DNA of 10,000 bases from positions 1-10,000 of the forward strand of contig NZ_JAIWOI010000196.1 in NCBI RefSeq assembly GCF_020217005.1, written 5' to 3'. This document shows, piece by piece, positions 6,343-10,000 of this stretch. Every line of letters starts with the position of its first letter. Positions within the stretch are counted from its first letter, which is position 1. The DNA comes from Rheinheimera sp. (lineage in GTDB: Bacteria; Pseudomonadota; Gammaproteobacteria; Enterobacterales; Alteromonadaceae). A model generated the notes under the pieces. That model saw nothing but the letters and a program-made list of their open reading frames with translations, did no database searches and was not told the DNA's origin. The position numbers and the translations under genes were made by a program.

Positions 6343-7542
6343 CTATTCGACTTTTGCCTTTGGCAAAAAGCAGGACAACAGTACTGTCGCCAGAATAAAG
6401 CCGCTGGACCAGAACAGGCAGGTTTCTAAGCCCTCAGTCTGATACAAATAACCTGACAATACAGTACCAATTAAGCGGCCCATGGCGTTGGCCATATAAT
6501 AAAAACCTACATCCAGTGAAACCCCATCGGCTTTGGCGTAGCTTACAATCAAATAGCTGTGCAAGGATGAATTGACCGCAAAAACAGCGCCGAATAGCAG
6601 CAAAACAGACACTAACAGGGTTTCAGTCGGGAAGGGCAAAGGTAAAAGTTTGGCCAGCAGTGCTGGGATCAGGCAAAGGGCAAAAGCCCAGCCGACAGCA
6701 GCCCAACGCCCAGGTACTTTGCCGGAGCTCTTGCCTGTGATGAGTGGTGCCAGGCTTTGCACCAAACCATAACCCATAATCCACAGTGCCAGAAAAGTGC
6801 CTATGGCTTGCTGGCTCCAGGCCAGTTGCTGGGCTAAAAACAGTGGCAGTGCGATAACAAACCATAGATCCCGTGCGCCAAATAAAAACAAACGGGCCGC
6901 AGATAACACATTCACCGGGCCACTTTTCGACACCATGTCTTTAAATTTAGGTTTGTAACTACTTTTGCCTAAGTCTTTTTTCAGCAAGGTCAAACTTAAT
7001 AACCAAACCAGAGTTAAAGCACCGGCCATCACGGCCACTGCGCCATGAAAACCGACTTGTGTAAGTAAAAAACCGCCGATAAAAAAGCCAAAACCTTTCA
7101 GTGCATTTTTTGAGCCTGTAAGTATTGCAACCCATTGATACAGTTTGCTTTGCGAATCCTGCGGCACCAGTAATTTAATCGAGCTTTTAGCGCTCATTTT
7201 ATTCAGGTCTTTGGCAATACCAGACAAGGCCTGAGCGGCCATCACCCAGGGCACCATAAGCCACTGTGCCGGAACTAATAACATCGCAAGCGCTGCTATT
7301 TGTAAAAACAGCCCTATATTCATAGTTTTATTTAAACCCATACGAGCGCCCAGCCAGCCGCCAAACAGGTTCGTCAGCACGCCAAACAACTCGTAAAACA
7401 CAAATAACGAGGCGATTTCTAAAGGGCTGTAGCCGAGTTTATAAAAATGCAGCAGCACCAACATGCGCAAAGCACCGTCGGTCAGGGTAAAAGCCCAGTA
7501 GTTGCCTGTGACTACAAGATACTGTTTGATTGCTGCATTCAT
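6343..7542 (-). CDS. arsJ: ArsJ, organoarsenical (1-arseno-3-phosphoglycerate) efflux MFS transporter
   Basis: A 399-residue major facilitator transporter with about 10-12 membrane helices and no signal peptide. The N-terminus (YLVVTGNYWAFTLTDGALRMLVLLHFY) and the loop AKDLNKMSAKSSIKLLVP, with GSKNALKGFGFFIGG after it, are how I recognise ArsJ. Characterised ArsJ removes 1-arseno-3-phosphoglycerate, made by its partner GAPDH from arsenate and glyceraldehyde 3-phosphate; the product decomposes outside to arsenate and 3-phosphoglycerate. The partner gene lies directly upstream on the same strand, but 211 nt away because an ERIC repeat sits between them. The ATG has AGGAAA six to seven bases upstream. 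A hairpin TTTTGCC-TTT-GGCAAAA (6352-6368) lies inside the last codons with no T-tract, so it is not a standard terminator. Confidence 0.93.
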   Translation of the reverse strand: MNAAIKQYLVVTGNYWAFTLTDGALRMLVLLHFYKLGYSPLEIASLFVFYELFGVLTNLFGGWLGARMGLNKTMNIGLFLQIAALAMLLVPAQWLMVPWVMAAQALSGIAKDLNKMSAKSSIKLLVPQDSQSKLYQWVAILTGSKNALKGFGFFIGGFLLTQVGFHGAVAVMAGALTLVWLLSLTLLKKDLGKSSYKPKFKDMVSKSGPVNVLSAARLFLFGARDLWFVIALPLFLAQQLAWSQQAIGTFLALWIMGYGLVQSLAPLITGKSSGKVPGRWAAVGWAFALCLIPALLAKLLPLPFPTETLLVSVLLLFGAVFAVNSSLHSYLIVSYAKADGVSLDVGFYYMANAMGRLIGTVLSGYLYQTEGLETCLFWSSGFILATVLLSCFLPKAKVE

Positions 7543-7569
7543 TTAACTTTTCCTGTTCTGCTAATTTTG

Positions 7570-7754
7570 TATAGACCCAAGTAATTGCAGTTGCAGCGAG
7601 GCGACAAGCCAATGAGACCCCAGGAGCATAGTTCACCTATGTGCAATTGGATTGAGGCGAGAATACGCGCACAATGCCAAGCGAAAATCTTCAATAGATT
7701 TCTGGGGCGAGATGGCGCAGTCAACAAAGCTGCAGCTTCAAGTACGACGGGTAT
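7570..7754. repeat. ERIC-family intergenic repeat with an internal 58-nt expansion
   Basis: The left end (TATAGACCCAAGTAATTG then CAGTTGCAGC) and the right end (GCTGCAGCTTCAAGTACGA then CGGGTATT) are imperfect inverted copies, as in Enterobacterial Repetitive Intergenic Consensus elements. Central landmarks are also present: CCCCAG (7618-7623), a CATAG/CTATG hairpin (7627-7641), CTGGGG (7702-7707), then GCGCAGTCAACAAAGCTGCAG. The usual element is about 127 bp. The extra length matches a stretch at 7644-7701 between the hairpin and CTGGGG; it contains GGCGAG followed by GCGCA, echoing the sequence 50 nt further on, and an AAATCT/AGATTT hairpin (7685-7701). The right end overlaps the first base of the GAPDH stop codon. 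Recognition is from memory of the consensus. Confidence 0.82.
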
Positions 7755-8758
7755 TAGGCTGAACCAACCATCCTGGCTAACTCCACGGTACGGTTGGCGT
7801 AACCCCACTCGTTATCGTACCAGGCGTAAATTTTCACCTGAGTGCCGTTGACCACCATAGTCGATAAGGCATCGATAATGCTGGAACGAGGGTCGGTTTT
7901 GTAATCGACAGAGACCAAAGGCCGCTCTTCGTAACCCAGAATATCCTTAAGTTCCTGTTCTGAGGCTGCTTTTAGCAAAGCGTTGACTTCTTCAGCCGAG
8001 GTGGCGCGTTCAACTTCGAATACACAGTCGGTTAACGACGCATTGGCCAGCGGCACCCGCACTGCATGGCCATTTAAGCGGCCTTTGAGTTCAGGGAATA
8101 TTTCGGTAATAGCAGTAGCCGACCCTGTAGTGGTAGGAATTAAGCTGCTGCCACAAGCGCGGGCGCGGCGTAAGTCTTTGTGCGGCGTATCCAGAATAGA
8201 CTGGGTATTGGTTAAATCGTGAATAGTAGTGATGGAGCCATGTTTGATGCCCAACTTTTCATGAATGACTTTCACCACAGGCGCCAGGCAGTTGGTGGTG
8301 CAGCTCGCTGCTGTGACTATTTTATGTGTCAGAGCGTTAAACAGATGATGATTCACTCCCATCACCACGTTTAATACGCCAGCTTCTTTGACTGGAGCAC
8401 TGACCACCACACGTTTTACGCCCTGGTCTAAATAAGCCTGCAGCAACTCTGTGCTTCTCATTTTGCCAGAGCATTCAATCACCAGATCGCAACCTGACCA
8501 GTCGGTGTCTGCTATGGCTTTATTTTGAGTAACGCGAATCGACTTGCCATTAACAAGGATGCTGTGATCTTCGGCTACAGCCTGATGCTGCCAGCGGCCG
8601 TGCACTGAGTCGAAATTCAGTAGATGTGCAAAAGTTGCTGCGTCACCAGCCGGGTCGTTGATCTGGACAAACTCAAATTCAGGCCAGTCAAAAGAAGCAC
8701 GTAACGCCAGACGGCCAATACGACCAAAACCATTAATGCCTAGCTTAATTTTTTTCAT
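7754..8758 (-). CDS. ArsJ-associated glyceraldehyde-3-phosphate dehydrogenase
   Basis: A 334-residue complete GAPDH. The NAD-binding fold starts [12 protein letters not shown] (5-16), with the cofactor-binding Asp in QIND (32-35). The catalytic motif ASCTTNC (151-157) gives Cys153, paired with His180. [11 protein letters not shown] (204-214) and WYDNEWGY (313-320) are standard family blocks. Next to arsJ, this enzyme type takes arsenate in place of phosphate, making 1-arseno-3-phosphoglycerate for export; it is a resistance enzyme rather than the glycolytic copy, by context and known homologues. The ATG has only a modest purine-rich AAGAGAAA upstream. It follows the phosphatase gene by 26 nt. 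Its TAA stop coincides with the edge of the ERIC element, but the C-terminus ([14 protein letters not shown]) looks normal, so nothing appears lost. Confidence 0.93.
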   Translation of the reverse strand: MKKIKLGINGFGRIGRLALRASFDWPEFEFVQINDPAGDAATFAHLLNFDSVHGRWQHQAVAEDHSILVNGKSIRVTQNKAIADTDWSGCDLVIECSGKMRSTELLQAYLDQGVKRVVVSAPVKEAGVLNVVMGVNHHLFNALTHKIVTAASCTTNCLAPVVKVIHEKLGIKHGSITTIHDLTNTQSILDTPHKDLRRARACGSSLIPTTTGSATAITEIFPELKGRLNGHAVRVPLANASLTDCVFEVERATSAEEVNALLKAASEQELKDILGYEERPLVSVDYKTDPRSSIIDALSTMVVNGTQVKIYAWYDNEWGYANRTVELARMVGSA

Positions 8759-8784
8759 CAGAATTTCTCTTGGTTAAAGGGTTT

Positions 8785-9270
8785 TTACAGGTTTTGAAAA
8801 TAGACCTGATGTGGAGTCAAAGTCAGTGCGAAAGGCCGCAAAGCCTGAATACGTTGCTTGACCCGATCTTTGTCGATGCCACGTTCAATTAGAATTTGAG
8901 CAGCCACTAAGCCAGTGCGGCCCGAACCACCTTTGCAGTGGATGGCGACTTTTTTGCCATCTTTTAACAGTTGATGGATCTGCGGGCCTTGCTGTTGCCA
9001 GGCCGTGGCAAAGTCGGCCTGAGGTGCATGATCGTCTTCAATAGGGCAATGAAACCAGGCCAACCCAAGCTCTTCGCACAAGGTCGGTAAGTCAGTGACC
9101 TGGTTACGCTCTATTTCCTCAGTTGGCATTAGGGTCAGAACAGCCGAAGCACCGGCTTGCTTTAACCTTAACAACGAGTCTTTCAGTCCTTCAGTTTTTG
9201 TGCCCGGGCAAGGGGTGAACAACAGCGCCGCTGAGCCTTCCAGTACTAACTCGTCAAATGGGTGTGACAT
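8785..9270 (-). CDS. HCX5R protein tyrosine / dual-specificity phosphatase, CDKN3-like, in ars operon
   Basis: A 161-residue cysteine-based phosphatase. The P-loop is I110-H111-C112-K-G-G-S-G-R118-T-G-L, the HCX5R(S/T) signature: Cys112 would be the nucleophile and Arg118 would bind phosphate. A likely general acid is Asp79 or Asp80 in CPIEDDHAP, at the usual spacing before the P-loop. The overall layout resembles bacterial relatives of the CDKN3/KAP phosphatase group. It is not the low-molecular-weight type that gave rise to ArsC of Gram-positive bacteria, where CX5R is at the N-terminus. The ATG has AAGGAC upstream. It lies 60 nt after arsR and 26 nt before the GAPDH gene, so it is almost surely in the arsenic operon. 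Its role is unproven: phosphatase, arsenate reductase or regulator. The GxGxxG feature is kept, favouring phosphatase activity. Confidence 0.85.
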   Translation of the reverse strand: MSHPFDELVLEGSAALLFTPCPGTKTEGLKDSLLRLKQAGASAVLTLMPTEEIERNQVTDLPTLCEELGLAWFHCPIEDDHAPQADFATAWQQQGPQIHQLLKDGKKVAIHCKGGSGRTGLVAAQILIERGIDKDRVKQRIQALRPFALTLTPHQVYFQNL

Positions 9271-9330
9271 AAACTTGTCCTTATCAGCTATGCAATATTT
9301 AGTGCTTCGTTTTGGTGCCGTTGAGTTTGA

Positions 9331-9681
9331 TTAACAGCACTCTTTTTGCCGTTCTGGCCTGCTGCCCATCTGGCACAATTGCTGTTGGTTTAATGCCAGC
9401 CAGGTTGAATTCGCAGTGCCTGTCTGTTGCAAGCACTGCAGCGCCCAGTCCGGTAATGCCGGATTTAAGCGGTAATAGACCCATAAACCTTGTTTGCGGT
9501 CGAGCAAGATGCCATCGCGGCGCAACTGGGCCAAATGACGCGAAATTTTCGGCTGAATATCTGCAAGCGCAGCCACCAGCTCACAGACACAAAGCTCCTG
9601 TTCCTGCTGGATCAGCAACAAAGTCCGCAGCCGGGTTTCATCCGACAGGGCTTTAAAAAAAGTGACAGGGTTCAGTTGCAT
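9331..9681 (-). CDS. arsR: ArsR-family arsenic-responsive repressor
   Basis: A 116-residue winged-helix repressor of the ArsR/SmtB family. The arsenite site is the ELCVCEL motif (30-35, with Cys31 and Cys33) at the start of the DNA-binding helix pair; the classical third cysteine a few residues on is replaced by Val36. The recognition helix is about 42-55 (IQPKISRHLAQLRR) and the wing is GILLDRKQGLWVYYRL (57-72). The C-terminus ends in Cys-Cys (115-116), with further cysteines at 83 and 103, which could add metal contacts. It is the first gene of the arsenic cluster and should repress it until arsenite binds. No clear ribosome binding site precedes the ATG. Two operator-like sites lie just upstream. 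Confidence 0.93.
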   Translation of the reverse strand: MQLNPVTFFKALSDETRLRTLLLIQQEQELCVCELVAALADIQPKISRHLAQLRRDGILLDRKQGLWVYYRLNPALPDWALQCLQQTGTANSTWLALNQQQLCQMGSRPERQKECC

Positions 9682-9693
9682 AGCCAGAAACTA

Positions 9694-9711
9694 CATATGG
9701 AAAATCATATG
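9694..9711. promoter_or_regulatory. Proximal ArsR operator-like site
   Basis: CATATGGAAAATCATATG carries two CATATG palindromes whose starts are 12 nt apart, the arrangement known for ArsR operators. It starts 13 nt upstream of the arsR ATG. An outer inverted repeat AAACTAC/GTAGTTT (9688-9694 and 9714-9720) frames it. Confidence 0.65.
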
Positions 9712-9719
9712 CAGTAGTT

Positions 9720-9725
9720 TATATA
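9720..9725 (-). promoter_or_regulatory. Putative arsR promoter (-10 element)
   Basis: TATATA on the minus strand is a reasonable -10 for the arsenic operon. The best hexamer 17 nt upstream is TTAAAT, a weak -35. The -10 overlaps the distal operator-like site and lies just upstream of the proximal one, so a bound ArsR would block polymerase. The exact hexamers are uncertain. Confidence 0.4.
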
Positions 9726-9739
9726 TGTTTTTCCGTATG
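9722..9739. promoter_or_regulatory. Distal ArsR operator-like site, opposite orientation
   Basis: Read on the minus strand this is CATACGGAAAAACATATA, which matches the proximal site at 15 of 18 positions. The two sites therefore face each other, separated by 10 nt. This copy overlaps the likely -10 region of the arsR promoter. Confidence 0.55.
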
Positions 9740-9835
9740 TAAATTTAAAAGTTTTAGTTTTTACTGATCTATATTGTTTTCAAAGGCGTTTTTATTTTAC
9801 GAAACAGATTTTCATGGCAAAAAACCTTTAGTTAT

Positions 9836-9865
9836 TTGAGAACAGTTCTTGTTTGTGGCTATACT
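9836..9865 (+). promoter_or_regulatory. Putative promoter of the iron-transporter gene, with a small palindrome
   Basis: TTGAGA (9836-9841) and TATACT (9860-9865) are 18 nt apart, a good sigma70-type pair about 35 nt before the start codon. The palindrome AGAACAGTTCT (9839-9849) overlaps the -35 and could be an operator. I looked for a Fur box, as expected for an iron gene, and saw no convincing one. The rest of 9740-9835 is AT-rich with nothing I can name. Confidence 0.5.
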
Positions 9866-9900
9866 GCGGCAACTTTCAGTGAACCCCAATGGAGTATCCG

Positions 9901-10000
9901 ATGAAATTTTGGCAAAAATCTTTAGTCGCTGCGGCCTTAACTGCCGCCACTTTGGCCCAGGCGGCAGAAGTGAATGTGTATTCTGGCCGTCAGGAAGAAC
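9901..10000 (+). CDS. Fe(3+) ABC transporter substrate-binding protein, 5' end only
   Basis: Only the first 33 codons are visible. They encode a signal peptide (MKFWQKSLVAAALTAATLAQA) with an Ala-x-Ala site, then mature AEVNVYSGRQEE. The V-N-V-Y-S-G-R-Q block right after the cleavage site is characteristic of periplasmic ferric-binding proteins of the FbpA/FutA type, which deliver Fe(3+) to an inner-membrane ABC permease. The ATG has GGAG six to seven bases upstream. It is divergent from arsR, with 219 nt between the two starts. The family call rests on this short segment, so the exact ligand is less certain than the class. Confidence 0.8.
   Translation, partial: MKFWQKSLVAAALTAATLAQAAEVNVYSGRQEE

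Noticed and set aside
6352..6368. TTTTGCC/GGCAAAA hairpin as an arsJ or tacT terminator
   Set aside because: The stem is perfect but it lies within arsJ codons and neither strand has a T-tract following it.
7627..7707. CRISPR-like or attachment-site repeat
   Set aside because: The hairpins and repeated blocks are explained by the ERIC-family element; there are no regularly spaced identical repeats.
7539..7851. Open frames on both strands across the ERIC repeat (89 codons minus, 88 codons plus)
   Set aside because: They are made of repeat sequence plus out-of-frame GAPDH or arsJ bases, with no supporting ribosome binding site.
8785..9270. Low-molecular-weight-type ArsC arsenate reductase
   Set aside because: The CX5R loop is at residue 112 preceded by His, not near the N-terminus, and the resolving cysteine pair of that family is not seen.
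9312..9656. Plus-strand 114-codon open frame
   Set aside because: It is antisense to arsR, whose winged-helix and CVC motifs are unmistakable.

Overview
The window reads as chromosomal DNA of a free-living gammaproteobacterium, probably a marine or freshwater member of the Alteromonadales/Rheinheimera type. That placement is an inference from protein style, the ERIC-family repeat and the ArsJ-type arsenic cluster; no rRNA or other marker gene is present. Almost every gene is on the minus strand. The exceptions are a two-gene toxin-antitoxin operon in the middle and the first codons of an iron transporter gene at the right edge.

Left part (1-3422, minus strand). Six small genes follow one another with gaps of 15-71 nt, so they may be one transcription unit starting in the 100-nt gap at 3423-3522. 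In transcription order they are a DinB-family protein (GTG start), a glutathione S-transferase, two small uncharacterised membrane proteins, a VOC (glyoxalase-fold) protein, and a beta-lactamase-family lipoprotein cut off by the window edge. Next (3523-5307) is a complete exported DUF885 metallopeptidase-like protein with a GTG start.

Middle (5308-6327). A 253-nt gap holds a 9+9 inverted repeat and a well-formed sigma70-type promoter flanked by two copies of a 15-nt palindrome (GTGCCAWTTTGGCAC). It drives a TacA (DUF1778)/TacT (GNAT acetyltransferase) toxin-antitoxin pair that overlaps by one base. The palindromes are the obvious sites for autoregulation.

Right part (6343-9739, minus strand). 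This is an arsenate-resistance cluster in transcription order arsR, HCX5R protein phosphatase, ArsJ-associated GAPDH, arsJ. In the characterised pathway the GAPDH uses arsenate in place of phosphate to make 1-arseno-3-phosphoglycerate. ArsJ exports this compound, and it falls apart outside the cell. ArsR carries the CxC arsenite site, and two related 18-nt operator-like sites lie just upstream of it. A 185-bp ERIC-family repeat separates the GAPDH gene from arsJ and touches the GAPDH stop codon. No arsB, acr3 or classical arsC is in the window, so the role of the phosphatase is the main open question.

Right edge (9740-10000). After an AT-rich gap with a plausible promoter, a plus-strand gene begins that encodes a secreted ferric-iron ABC transporter substrate-binding protein. 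Only 33 codons are visible.
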